The position numbers and the translations under genes are program-made. From assembly GCA_027491485.1 (NCBI GenBank), contig JAOZGR010000001.1, positions 186,001 through 250,000 on the forward strand: DNA of 64,000 bases, read 5' to 3'. Source of the stretch: Thermoproteota archaeon. GTDB lineage: Archaea; Korarchaeota; Korarchaeia; Korarchaeales; Korarchaeaceae. Under the pieces are notes generated by a model. The model was not told the origin of the DNA and searched no databases. It saw nothing but the letters and a program-made list of their open reading frames with translations. This document shows positions 17,399 through 25,674 of the stretch, in pieces (position 1 is the first letter of the stretch; each line of letters begins with the position of its first letter).

Positions 17399-18686
17399 AT
17401 TATTTAGGGGATCCTCTGGGGTTGTAAAGCTATCTAGGGGTTTAGGTCAATGGGGTTATAGTCTACCAGCAAGAACTTGGATTGTAGTTGCATGGAAAGA
17501 GTTGCTGGAAGCTCTTAGAGATAGAAGAACCATGTTAAATGTGGTGCTCCTCCCTATGATAATGATGCCCTTGGTAATCTCCTTACCAACTCTGATGCTA
17601 AGTCCTAAGGCTATTCCTCCAAAGATCATGGTTGTAGTGAGTGACGAAGGTGCTATGGATTTAGCACAACAAATAAAATCTTTAGAGTCATCATCTCAGG
17701 CCCAAGTATATATAGTTACAGGGGAAGGCGATTTTTCGAACCTTATACTAAACGGAGAAGTTGATTTAGTGGTTGAGATCCCTAAAGGTTTCCTAAGAAA
17801 TATAACAGATGGGAGAAGCGGGACCATAGTCTATTACTACGATCCCTATGGGGCCAGGTCCTCAGTGGCAATAGGGATTGTCCAAGGAATAGTTGATGGT
17901 TATTCTCACACAATACTTAAGGAGAGATTAAGGGCCATTAACCTGAGTGAAGAATACATTAGACCGATTACAACAGTAGCAAAGCAGGTCACAGCGGGTG
18001 GTGGTGAAGTTTCCACGGGGGAGGTGCTAACAGCCATAGTAATTCCAATGATGGTCGGCTTAATAGCAATAACTGGGGCCGGTACCTTTGCAATAGATAT
18101 GATAGCTGGTGAGAGGGAGAGAAAGACCATTGAAGCCTTGTTAACCAATCCGGTTACTCGAGGACAGGTCCTTTGTGGTAAATTTTTGGCTTTAACAGCC
18201 TTGGCATTGATAAGTGGTATATCTACCGTACTCTCCTCCATAGTTGGAGTGGGGATAGCCGTATCCTCTGTAGAAGAGAGTATAGCCTATGTTCAAGCGA
18301 CAAAGCTTATAGACCCAAGTAAGATAGGGTACTTTATAGTTGGAATACTGCTAACCATAGCTTTAGGGGGATTGACAGGAAATGCCATTATGGTAACGGC
18401 AGCTTCCTTTGCCAAGAGTTTTAAGGAGGCCCAGCAATATATAGGGTTCCTTACACTGATTTTAGTGGTCCCTATGGTGGCGATTCCCTATGCGCCACAA
18501 TCTCTCTATCCTTACCTCAGGCTGATGCCCATCTCTAGCTTGGCCATGTTCGCTAGAGATATGATAGTAAATCCGGGAGAATTAGCGGCTGTATTTACAT
18601 CATTAGCGGTCTCGTTGATATATCTAATGGTTTTTCTATGGTTAAGCTCAAAGATGTTTGTAAGAGAATCTGTGGTGTTCGGATGA
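17388..18686 (+). CDS. ABC-2 type permease, NatB-like
   Basis: The 432-residue protein has one N-terminal membrane helix (MLNVVLLPMIMMPLVISL), an extracytoplasmic domain of about 150 residues, and a C-terminal block of six helices. GERERKTIEALLTNPVTRGQVLCGKF is the coupling motif of the NatB/YhaP group of ABC-2 exporters. The start TTG at 17388 lies inside the ATPase gene, so the two are translationally coupled. The substrate is unknown; NatAB exports sodium in bacteria. The neighbouring secreted beta-sandwich protein may be an accessory partner. Confidence 0.88.
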   Translation: MRVRLFRGSSGVVKLSRGLGQWGYSLPARTWIVVAWKELLEALRDRRTMLNVVLLPMIMMPLVISLPTLMLSPKAIPPKIMVVVSDEGAMDLAQQIKSLESSSQAQVYIVTGEGDFSNLILNGEVDLVVEIPKGFLRNITDGRSGTIVYYYDPYGARSSVAIGIVQGIVDGYSHTILKERLRAINLSEEYIRPITTVAKQVTAGGGEVSTGEVLTAIVIPMMVGLIAITGAGTFAIDMIAGERERKTIEALLTNPVTRGQVLCGKFLALTALALISGISTVLSSIVGVGIAVSSVEESIAYVQATKLIDPSKIGYFIVGILLTIALGGLTGNAIMVTAASFAKSFKEAQQYIGFLTLILVVPMVAIPYAPQSLYPYLRLMPISSLAMFARDMIVNPGELAAVFTSLAVSLIYLMVFLWLSSKMFVRESVVFG

Positions 18687-18713
18687 TGGTTCGTTTAAGT
18701 TTTTCAATTATTT

Positions 18714-19913
18714 GTGTTTAGCTGCGCGGTGAACCATGTGAGGGTTGTTGTCGTCGGAATGGGGATGGGTGGACTCGGATCTGCATGGCATACAGCTAAT
18801 CTTATTCCTGATGCTAAGATAACACTGATAGGTGATGAGAAGCCTTACGTGAGGCATAAGCTCAGGCTAGTGACACAAGGGATGGATCTTTGGGTTAATA
18901 CGAGACATATAGAGTCTAAGGGCGTAGAAATGATCTTGGATAAAGTAACAAAAATTAGGAGGGAGCAGAAGGAAGTAGTGCTTTCAAATGGAGAGACAAT
19001 ACCCTACGACTACCTTGTGCTTGCGACAGGGTCTAATCCCACTATACCTTCGAGGTTAAAGGGTGGAGAACATTGTAATGTATTCAGAAGATTAGAAGAT
19101 GTTCAAAACCTAATTGACAAGTCTCCTTCTAATGTAGTGATAATTGGGGCTAGTTTCGTGGCACTACATGTTGCGGATGCTGCCAGAGCAGTAGGAGCCC
19201 AACCATATGTAGTAGTTAGGTCTAGACTTATCAGAAGAAGCTTAGAACCAGAACTATCCGCGAAACTTGAAGAGTTTCTAGCCGAGAAAGGTGTCAAGTT
19301 CGTTAAGGGTAGGCCTAGGGAGGTGCAGGAGAACAAGGTGGTAATGGAAGACGGACAGGTAGTTGAATCAGATATGACATTCATGGCTACAGGTGTAAGC
19401 CCCGAGATCACTCTAGCTAAGGAGGCAGACCTAGAGCTGTTAGATGGGTGGGTCATAAAGACCGATAATCAGGGAAGAACTTCTGATCCTAATATATTTG
19501 CAGTAGGAGATAACGCTACTGTAATAGATGTAATAACTGGAAAGCCCATTTACATGGGAATTGGTACAGCAGCTAGTATCATGGCTCTAAATGCGGCAAA
19601 GGCTTTATCTGGGTTCAAAGCATCCTACAGAGTGCCAAGATATCAGAGAGATGTCTTCTTCGGTGGGATACATATGACATCCGTTGGCCTGACCAGCGTA
19701 GAGGCCGAGAATGAAGGTTTTAATGTCGATAGGACATATCTCTCCGGAGATGGATGGGGAGATCACGCTTACATAGTCTATGAGAAGGAAACTAAGAGAG
19801 TACTGGGATTCAGCTCGATATCCAAAGAGGATGTTGGGTGGAGAAGCATAGAAGTCTTAACGGCGATGTTGAGGAAGTGGCCTGTCTCTAAGTTGGGAGT
19901 AGATATATCCTAA
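18714..19913 (+). CDS. FAD-dependent pyridine nucleotide-disulphide oxidoreductase family protein
   Basis: The 399-residue protein has two Rossmann motifs. One binds FAD (VVVGMGMGGLGSAW, about residues 11-24), and one binds NAD(P)H (VVIIGASFVALHVADAA, about 140-156). The ATG motif is LVLATGSNP, and the second FAD loop is IFAVGDNATV. The order matches NADH oxidases, rubredoxin reductases and CoA-disulphide reductases. The redox-active cysteine of CoA-disulphide reductases is missing: the region after YVRHKLR has no cysteine. A simple electron-transfer reductase, such as one acting on rubredoxin or another redox partner, is more likely. GTG starts at 18714, 18729 and 18738 are all possible. The gene overlaps uppP by 26 bases. 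Confidence 0.85.
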   Translation: MFSCAVNHVRVVVVGMGMGGLGSAWHTANLIPDAKITLIGDEKPYVRHKLRLVTQGMDLWVNTRHIESKGVEMILDKVTKIRREQKEVVLSNGETIPYDYLVLATGSNPTIPSRLKGGEHCNVFRRLEDVQNLIDKSPSNVVIIGASFVALHVADAARAVGAQPYVVVRSRLIRRSLEPELSAKLEEFLAEKGVKFVKGRPREVQENKVVMEDGQVVESDMTFMATGVSPEITLAKEADLELLDGWVIKTDNQGRTSDPNIFAVGDNATVIDVITGKPIYMGIGTAASIMALNAAKALSGFKASYRVPRYQRDVFFGGIHMTSVGLTSVEAENEGFNVDRTYLSGDGWGDHAYIVYEKETKRVLGFSSISKEDVGWRSIEVLTAMLRKWPVSKLGVDIS

Positions 19914-20652
19914 TAGCCACAAGAATCAAGGAGAGGAAGCCAAAAGAGATCGTGAATGTTGACATTCTAGTCTTCTTCACTATTTTATTTAGTATCAGTA
20001 ACATTGAGTAACCTACTACTAATGATGCCAAAAGGGAAAATATGCCTATTCTAGCCTCGATTGCCCCAGAGCTAATGAACCCAGCTGATATAGAGGCTAT
20101 ACTTCCTAGCATGAAGGAAAGCTTCAGAGCTCGGTCTAAACGGAACCCCCTGATAAGCAATATGGATATTGTGGATGCGGACCTACTAACGCCGGGGAGG
20201 ATAGCGAGGCCTTGGGCTAAGCCAGTAACTATGGAATCCAATGTAGTAGGCATCTCTCTACACCCAAACCCCTTTTGCTCTAGGTTCCTAAGCGCGAGAC
20301 CGATGAGTAATAGAAAAATGCCCACTAGTATGGATAACTCTAGCTCAAAACTAGCTGCTAGTCGCTCAATAAATAGCATTAATGGTAATCCTGTCAGTCC
20401 TGTCGCTAAGCTACCTAATACAAGAAAGGAGAAGAGGGGGCCTCCCCTTAGGGCCAACCGGAAATCTTCGTGATAATATAGGAGGGCAGCGAGGCCCGTT
20501 CCTAGGTGTAGATATAGGGCTAATGAGAGCGCTTTATTAGCATTAACACCCATTAGGGTGGCGACCAAGAACAGCTGACCCTCACTGCTTACTGGAAGCC
20601 ACTCTAGAACTCCTTGAACTATACCCATTACTATGCTACTTAGCTGATCCAA
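19888..20652 (-). CDS. uppP: Undecaprenyl-diphosphatase family (UppP/BacA) membrane phosphatase
   Basis: The enzyme class recycles polyprenyl diphosphate carriers to monophosphates at the membrane. The 254 residues contain the two family motifs: QGVLEWLPVSSEGQL near the N-terminus (BacA has EGLTEFLPVSS) and LPGVSRSASTISILLIRGF in the middle. About seven hydrophobic helices are visible. In an archaeon the carrier is probably a dolichol- or other C55-60-type lipid used for glycosylation. It is the last gene of a five-gene run on the minus strand, overlapping the Nudix gene by 17 bases. Confidence 0.9.
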   Translation of the reverse strand: MDQLSSIVMGIVQGVLEWLPVSSEGQLFLVATLMGVNANKALSLALYLHLGTGLAALLYYHEDFRLALRGGPLFSFLVLGSLATGLTGLPLMLFIERLAASFELELSILVGIFLLLIGLALRNLEQKGFGCREMPTTLDSIVTGLAQGLAILPGVSRSASTISILLIRGFRLDRALKLSFMLGSIASISAGFISSGAIEARIGIFSLLASLVVGYSMLLILNKIVKKTRMSTFTISFGFLSLILVAIRIYLLPT

Positions 20653-21094
20653 AGCCCATTCCCTCTAAAAGCTTTTTAGCCGCAGCAACCATGGTATAAA
20701 CTCCTTTCATTGTTCTGTCAGTTAACTCCATTTCTCTTACTTGATCTAGAGAGAACCAACCCCAGTCGTCATGTTCATCGGGCCTAATCACGGGATCTTT
20801 TCCCTCAATGACAGTAGTGTATAGCGGTATTATGAATTCAACTCTCATCTCAGGATATATGAAGCCAAAGGTATCCACAGGGATGAGCTCCAGTGGGCTG
20901 AGCTTAAAGCCCGTTTCCTCTTTGAGTTCCCTTATTGCTCCACTTCTAGGTGACTCTCCATAACGCAGACTGCCCCCAGGAATTTCCCACTTGCCACCAT
21001 TCCTTTTATTGGAGGCCCTCTTCATTAGCAATACTTTCCTCTCCTTATTGAATATCACTACGCAGGGCACAACATGAATTTTTGTCTTCTTCAC
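20636..21094 (-). CDS. Nudix hydrolase
   Basis: The 152-residue protein has a complete Nudix box, with GGSLRYGESPRSGAIREL followed by KEETGF. This matches Gx5Ex7REUXEEXGU, and the glutamates bind the catalytic metals. The surrounding fold (VVPCVVIFNKERKVLLMKR, then KWEIPGG) fits ADP-ribose or nucleotide-diphosphate hydrolases, but the substrate cannot be assigned. It sits between the zinc-ribbon membrane protein and uppP, so a role on a nucleotide-sugar or polyprenyl-linked diphosphate is an idea only. Confidence 0.9.
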   Translation of the reverse strand: MKKTKIHVVPCVVIFNKERKVLLMKRASNKRNGGKWEIPGGSLRYGESPRSGAIRELKEETGFKLSPLELIPVDTFGFIYPEMRVEFIIPLYTTVIEGKDPVIRPDEHDDWGWFSLDQVREMELTDRTMKGVYTMVAAAKKLLEGMGFGSAK

Positions 21095-21100
21095 CCCACT

Positions 21101-21538
21101 TCACCGCGATATTGGGAGGACACCCATCCCCCCTTCCTTCTTCTTTGATGGTGTTCTGGCAAAGATCGCTGTTAGAACCATTGACAAGTCACATTGAGGA
21201 CATCTATCCTCGTCGGAGACCTTACCAACATAATCTCCTTCTCTGAAGGGTCTTAACATCTTTCTACCACAAGAAGTACATTTAAGCTCAGTCAAGAACT
21301 CTTGTTTTTCCTCCTCATAGGCCAGTTTCATTTTACTTAGGTCATAGGCTAGCTTTATAGCGATTCCTATACCTGCGACTCCCATTAACATATTGAAGGC
21401 TCCGTTAGCTAGATCGTTTTTCGTAAACGAGTCTATTCCCATGTAAATTAGTAGGAGAGAGACCAGTAGCGTAGCAACTAATGCGATTATCCATATTAGG
21501 TAGGCGCTAGTAGGGATCTTCGATTTTTCTTCTGGCAT
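21101..21538 (-). CDS. Two-helix membrane protein with zinc ribbon
   Basis: The 145-residue protein has two membrane helices (about residues 11-33 and 44-62). A short charged segment follows (KMKLAYEEEKQEFLTELK), then a zinc ribbon, CTSCGRKM and CPQCDLS, about 24 residues apart. No enzyme domain is seen. Its ATG overlaps the stop of the DUF1512 gene (TAATG), so the two are translationally coupled and may form one membrane complex. Confidence 0.7.
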   Translation of the reverse strand: MPEEKSKIPTSAYLIWIIALVATLLVSLLLIYMGIDSFTKNDLANGAFNMLMGVAGIGIAIKLAYDLSKMKLAYEEEKQEFLTELKCTSCGRKMLRPFREGDYVGKVSDEDRCPQCDLSMVLTAIFARTPSKKKEGGMGVLPISR

Positions 21539-22668
21539 TAAGAAGCACCTCCGACCTTGTTTCCAACACCTAGCGTGTTACCTATGCCAGCAATAAGAAC
21601 AAAGTCTCCAGGCATAGTTTTAGATCTTATAGCCATCCTAACTCTTTCTATGACTTCATCTGCAGATTTAGCTATTTCCTCTCTCATAGCCGTTATTGCA
21701 TCAAGAGGATCTTCCTTTATAGCTATGGCATGAAGGGGAATATTGTACTTTACAGCTACCTCCTCTATTCTCAACTTTTCGGGACCCGGATCCCCTATAG
21801 CTGCCCCAATTCCTTCCACCACTTCTGCTGTAGGCTCACCTTCTAGCTTAGAAGCAGCATCTATCATTATTATGAGGGCAACATTTCCTTCCCTACTCTC
21901 AACTATCCTCTCAATAGCGACGCCAGGCCTTCCTATCTCAGAACCGGGGCCTTTAGCCTTTATTATAAACGCTCTCCTCCCCTCAATCTCCACCTCAGCA
22001 CCAACTATGTTTTCCGCCAATTCTATGGGTTCAGATTCACCTATGAGTCTTAAAGCCACCATGGGGCCTATTCCGTCTCCTATAGGAATACCCTTCCTGA
22101 AGGCCTCTCCTGCCTTCCAATAGGCACGTGCTGTCCTCAATATTTCTGGAAGGAGCATTTGTATTTGGGCTATATAGATGAGGTTCTGGGTCCTCTTACC
22201 CAATATGAAGTAATGTCTAACTATCCTGTAAATCATATCTAATGCTAAAACGCCGGCAAGCTGATCTCTCAGATTAGATCTCTTCCATTGAGTGGCCTTA
22301 GGAGCTATCTCCTCCATGAATTTATTTAGATGAGATCTAGAGTTCTGAATCAAATGTTCAAGACGTTTCACGGCTCCTGCCGGATCAAGCGTGACTGGTT
22401 CTATAAGGAAGAATCCCTTTATTCTTTTGAACAGTGATTGGATTTCCTCCTTAGTTCTCCCATAGTTAGATGCCTCCTCCACAAATTTCTGAGTAGCATC
22501 GTTTGTATAGCTCTCTAGCTTGTTAAGAGCCTTGCTTATCTCACTGATCCATATCTGAGCTTGGAGCTTGCTCGCGTAAAACTGCATGATAGTGATAAAT
22601 ATTATGAAGAAGATCCATGAGAGCCAGTCGCTCTGATTACCCATCTGCATCAGTTTCATTGGATACAA
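21538..22668 (-). CDS. DUF1512 family archaeal membrane protein
   Basis: The protein has about 376 residues and a single N-terminal membrane helix (SWIFFIIFITIMQFYASK). A long helical region follows, then an alpha/beta domain with PIGDGIGPMVALRLIG, AFIIKAKGPGSEIGRPG and LALIIMIDAASKLEGEPTAEVVEGIGAAIGDPG-type sequence. It matches the archaeal DUF1512 family, whose function is unknown. The C-terminal TGIGNTLGVGNK-like glycine loop is conserved. I place the start at TTG 22668, five bases after GGAGGGG; TTG 22692 and ATG 22659 are alternatives. It lies 18 or so bases downstream of deoxyhypusine synthase. Confidence 0.78.
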   Translation of the reverse strand: MYPMKLMQMGNQSDWLSWIFFIIFITIMQFYASKLQAQIWISEISKALNKLESYTNDATQKFVEEASNYGRTKEEIQSLFKRIKGFFLIEPVTLDPAGAVKRLEHLIQNSRSHLNKFMEEIAPKATQWKRSNLRDQLAGVLALDMIYRIVRHYFILGKRTQNLIYIAQIQMLLPEILRTARAYWKAGEAFRKGIPIGDGIGPMVALRLIGESEPIELAENIVGAEVEIEGRRAFIIKAKGPGSEIGRPGVAIERIVESREGNVALIIMIDAASKLEGEPTAEVVEGIGAAIGDPGPEKLRIEEVAVKYNIPLHAIAIKEDPLDAITAMREEIAKSADEVIERVRMAIRSKTMPGDFVLIAGIGNTLGVGNKVGGAS

Positions 22669-22710
22669 GACAACCCCTCCTTTTCGAATCAACCATGATG
22701 ATATACCGTT

Positions 22711-23676
22711 TTAAAGCTTGTCAATTAGTGTCCTACCCTCCCTCTTAAAGTCACCTAGCCTCTCCAATAAAGCCACATAGATGAAGGGAAGCAGGGCCGT
22801 GACCTCTCCCGGGATAAATATCCTCCTAGCATTTTTAGATACCTTTCCCCAACTCACAGCTTCCCTATCCCTTGCACCACTAAGACTTCCATCCCATTCC
22901 ACTGCGGTGGATATGTAAACGACATAATCTAGCCCACCTTTGAACTGATTCCACCATATAGTATGGTGCTTTGAGATTCCCCCTCCTAGAACGAGGGCCC
23001 CGCTTCTCTCCATGGTGAAGCCCAGTTCTGCTAATTTCAGCATATCTTTAATGAAGTCCAAACTGAAGTCCTTCTCTTGGGAGAATAGGGATATTGTAGT
23101 ACCAAATGATGAGTCTAGGAGTCCAGGTGAGAATATTGGTACTTTAGACTCTCTGGCTGCTCTCAATATAGATCCTTCACACATTTTCCCGCCGATCCAG
23201 TGGAGCAGCTCGCTTGGTGAGAACTTAGGACCTAACTCCTCTATAACCTCTGGGATCCATTCCCTTACCTTTGTCTCAATAACTGGTCCGTAGCTCTTGA
23301 ACGGTATGAATATATTCCCTAACCTATGTATCTCTTTCTTATAGAGTTCTTCGTCAGAAACATCGAAAGAGCCATGATAGTAGTCGGCATAGCATCTAGC
23401 TATATCGTGGTCTATCGTCCCTCCTGTAGTTATGATTACATCGAAGAATTCCCTCTTAATCGCATCTACTATAATACCTCTCGCCCCGGTTGAGATTATA
23501 TCTGCCGGAAATGAGAGAAAGTTAATTGATTTGGGATCTCTTACCATATCCTCTAGTATACTGACAGATTCAGAGAGGAACTTAGATGTAAAACCACCCG
23601 ATCTTTCCAATGCTTCCATTAGATCGGAGATTTGCATGCCGGCATATGGGATAATATCTTCTACCTTCCTCATCAT
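22711..23676 (-). CDS. dys: Deoxyhypusine synthase
   Basis: The enzyme transfers the aminobutyl group of spermidine to a lysine of aIF5A, the first step of hypusine formation. The 321-residue length fits. Motifs are TTGGTIDHDIAR (about residues 83-94), KHHTIWWNQFKGGLDYVVYI and the active-site EAVSWGKVS with the catalytic lysine at about 278. The target gene for aIF5A is not in the window. CTATATAAGG at 23695-23704 lies about 26 bases before the second ATG, so the message may be leaderless. It heads the run dys-DUF1512-zinc ribbon-Nudix-uppP. Confidence 0.96.
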   Translation of the reverse strand: MMRKVEDIIPYAGMQISDLMEALERSGGFTSKFLSESVSILEDMVRDPKSINFLSFPADIISTGARGIIVDAIKREFFDVIITTGGTIDHDIARCYADYYHGSFDVSDEELYKKEIHRLGNIFIPFKSYGPVIETKVREWIPEVIEELGPKFSPSELLHWIGGKMCEGSILRAARESKVPIFSPGLLDSSFGTTISLFSQEKDFSLDFIKDMLKLAELGFTMERSGALVLGGGISKHHTIWWNQFKGGLDYVVYISTAVEWDGSLSGARDREAVSWGKVSKNARRIFIPGEVTALLPFIYVALLERLGDFKREGRTLIDKL

Positions 23677-23694
23677 ATTCAGTGACCCCTTCCC

Positions 23695-23704
23695 CTATAT
23701 AAGG
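23695..23704. promoter_or_regulatory. TATA-like element between dys and the 23714 gene
   Basis: CTATATAAGG lies in the 37-base gap between two divergent genes. It is near-symmetrical and stands about 23-26 bases before the dys start codons. One element may therefore serve both strands. Confidence 0.4.
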
Positions 23705-23713
23705 TGGTCTCCC

Positions 23714-23983
23714 GTGGTCAACCATATAAGAGTGATTCAAGCCCTAAAGAAGTATCTAAAGGTTCACGGAAGAAGAATATTGTCTAACATCAATGAAGGC
23801 CAGAAGGAGATTAAGATAGAGTTGAGGGCACTCTTTAGATACTACGAGAAAGAAAGTAAAGATGATAGACTCCTGGATCATGTTAGTGGATTCAATTGGG
23901 AAGGTTGTAGCGTCACCGACAGATATATAGTTGTCCCAGCATCATTGATTAGGAAAATCGTTGATGAGGAGGGTAAAATATAA
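23714..23983 (+). CDS. Small hypothetical protein coupled to a HAD phosphatase
   Basis: The GTG start at 23714 gives 89 residues. An upstream in-frame extension is antisense to dys and not likely to be used. The sequence is helical and charged (RVIQALKKYLKVHGRRILS, then RALFRYYEKESKDDRLLDH), followed by a short beta-like end (RYIVVPASLIRKIVDEEG). Its stop overlaps the ATG of the HAD gene, so the two are translated together. I do not recognise a family. Confidence 0.6.
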   Translation: MVNHIRVIQALKKYLKVHGRRILSNINEGQKEIKIELRALFRYYEKESKDDRLLDHVSGFNWEGCSVTDRYIVVPASLIRKIVDEEGKI

Positions 23984-24624
23984 TGAGATATCTTGTCGCC
24001 TTTGACTTGGATGGAACGTTACTACCAATAAACAGCTCATGGGAACTCGTTCATAGGCTGTTAGGGACAGTAGATGTTGTAAGAAAGTACCGGAGAATGT
24101 ATGAGAGAGGTGAGATCAGTTACAGGGAGTGGGCCGAGCTAGATGTGTCGACTTGGAGGGGTAAGGATTTCTCAATAGTCCTAAGGGAGATAGAGAATAT
24201 AGATCTAATGGACAATGCTAAGGAAGCCATTTCCATGCTCAAAGAGGAGGAATTCCTAGTAGGTATCATTAGTTCCGGTCTCGATATACTCGCTGGTAAA
24301 GTCTGTAAGGAACTAGATATGGATTTCTGCTATTCTGCAAGATTAGAAATGGATGGAAATGAGGTTATAGGGATTAAGGAGGAACTGCCACCAGAGAAAA
24401 AGGGAAAAATTCTAGCCGATGTAGCGGCTAATTTCGGTGTCAAGATAAAAAATGTAGGTTACGTAGGAGATGGTGATAGCGATCTATCTGTTTTCAAAAT
24501 GAATATCGGAATCAAAATTGCTTATAGGCCTAGATCTCAAGAGATAAGGAAGTTAGCGGACTTCGTAGTTAATGACCTTATTGAAGCCGCGAGGATTCTG
24601 GTCGGATGGAAAGGTTCGAGGTAA
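23983..24624 (+). CDS. HAD phosphatase, phosphoserine-phosphatase-like
   Basis: The 213-residue protein has all HAD motifs: motif I FDLDGTLLP (Asp nucleophile and Asp at +2), motif II IISSGLD, motif III lysine in PPEKKGK, and motif IV VGDGDSDLSVF. The order and helical cap between motifs I and II (residues about 20-75) match SerB-type phosphatases that complete serine synthesis. The SerB cap signatures are only partly met, so another small phosphorylated substrate is possible. It is translationally coupled with the preceding small protein. Confidence 0.85.
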   Translation: MRYLVAFDLDGTLLPINSSWELVHRLLGTVDVVRKYRRMYERGEISYREWAELDVSTWRGKDFSIVLREIENIDLMDNAKEAISMLKEEEFLVGIISSGLDILAGKVCKELDMDFCYSARLEMDGNEVIGIKEELPPEKKGKILADVAANFGVKIKNVGYVGDGDSDLSVFKMNIGIKIAYRPRSQEIRKLADFVVNDLIEAARILVGWKGSR

Positions 24625-24643
24625 GTTGAAGCTTATAGCCTCC

Positions 24644-24652
24644 TTTTTATAG
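24644..24652 (+). promoter_or_regulatory. TATA box for the membrane-tethered winged-helix gene
   Basis: TTTTTATAG is centred 27 bases before ATG 24675, the spacing of a leaderless archaeal promoter. There is no Shine-Dalgarno sequence in the gap. Confidence 0.45.
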
Positions 24653-24674
24653 GGCCTCTATCTAAAGCTATAGG

Positions 24675-25406
24675 ATGGAGTGGAAGGTCTTCGCTATCGA
24701 TGAAGATGAGTTAGTTGCATTAGGACAGGAGATATCAAATGAAGTAGGGAGGAGAATCATTGCTTCTCTAAGAGATTTCCCAAAGAGCCCGAATGATATC
24801 GCAAACGAACTAGGTCTTCCTCTTACTACTGTAATATTCCACATAGAGAAACTATCTAGTGCGGGAATCATAAAGCTTTTAGGGAAAATGCCAGGAAAAA
24901 GAGGAAGGAAAACCCTGTACTCTCTGGCATCTCCTGCATTTGTGATACTACCTGTATCAAGAGTAGAGAAGGAAGGTTTCTTCCAAAATCTGATTGAGAA
25001 ATTCGTCTTGCCTCAGAGGATGTTAGCAAGGAGTATAATAGTGGGTCTGATGATCGCCGTGGTGATGGTAGGACTACCGTGGTACTTCTTAGGTGGTGTA
25101 GAGTACGCTGCTGTTAAGAGAGCCCCCTCTTATACAACAGTAACGGTGACGACAGCGGCAACACCGACAGTGGCAACACCAGTACCTCTAAAGGGCTCTT
25201 CTGAAAGCTCGGGATCTGTAACAGGACAGCAAAGTCCTGAAAGGGCTATTGCAAACCAAGAACTACTCTCTAAGTATGAGGCCGAACAACGGAGTAAGTT
25301 CTATATACTGCTAGCCTTAATTGCCATTGCATCTCTGCTCTCGGCCATAGCTACTACGTGGGTTCTTCGCTCAGGGGCTCGCCCTTACAGTGTACGACGC
25401 CCTTAA
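24675..25406 (+). CDS. Membrane-tethered winged-helix (ArsR-like) protein
   Basis: The N-terminal domain (about residues 1-100) is a winged helix of ArsR type. It has NEVGRRIIASLRDFPKSPNDIANELGLP, LTTVIFHIEKLSSAGIIK as recognition helix, and the wing KRGRKTLYSLAS. A membrane helix (SIIVGLMIAVVMVGLPWYFL, about 117-136) comes next. A threonine/serine-rich region (about 148-185) and a second helix (FYILLALIAIASLLSAIATTWVL) follow. The DNA-binding domain is cytoplasmic and the Thr/Ser-rich loop probably lies outside. Such one-component membrane regulators sense extracellular or membrane cues; the ligand and target are unknown. The 3' end overlaps the convergent Cys-rich gene by 53 bases. Confidence 0.8.
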   Translation: MEWKVFAIDEDELVALGQEISNEVGRRIIASLRDFPKSPNDIANELGLPLTTVIFHIEKLSSAGIIKLLGKMPGKRGRKTLYSLASPAFVILPVSRVEKEGFFQNLIEKFVLPQRMLARSIIVGLMIAVVMVGLPWYFLGGVEYAAVKRAPSYTTVTVTTAATPTVATPVPLKGSSESSGSVTGQQSPERAIANQELLSKYEAEQRSKFYILLALIAIASLLSAIATTWVLRSGARPYSVRRP

Positions 25407-25620
25407 ACCTCCTTACATAATTAGGACAGCTAAGACATACTAGAAAGCTCACTTTCTTTCCAAGTACCGGACAGTCAACTGCATCTTTAGAGAATTTAGA
25501 GACCACTTTATTCCCATATAGCTGCTTTAATTTCTCTTTATAATCCTTAGATACTTTAAGAGCTCTTTGAACTTTTTCCACTGGCACCTCGTATCTATGA
25601 TCGGTACTGCCCATTTGCAC
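25354..25620 (-). CDS. Small protein with a four-cysteine cluster, unknown
   Basis: The 88-residue protein is lysine-rich in its first half (KVQRALKVSKDYKEKLKQLYG) and has four cysteines in the second half (DCPVLGKKVSFLVCLSCPNYV, then VHCKG). The spacing C-x11-C-x2-C-x12-C suggests a bound zinc ion or iron-sulphur cluster. I know of no named family. An internal ATG gives a shorter form. It converges with, and overlaps, the membrane-tethered winged-helix gene. Confidence 0.55.
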   Translation of the reverse strand: MQMGSTDHRYEVPVEKVQRALKVSKDYKEKLKQLYGNKVVSKFSKDAVDCPVLGKKVSFLVCLSCPNYVRRFKGVVHCKGEPLSEEPT

Positions 25621-25674
25621 ACCTATCGTCTCGCTCCCTACCCAAGTTATTATTCTTTCCTAGTGGGAAGTAAT

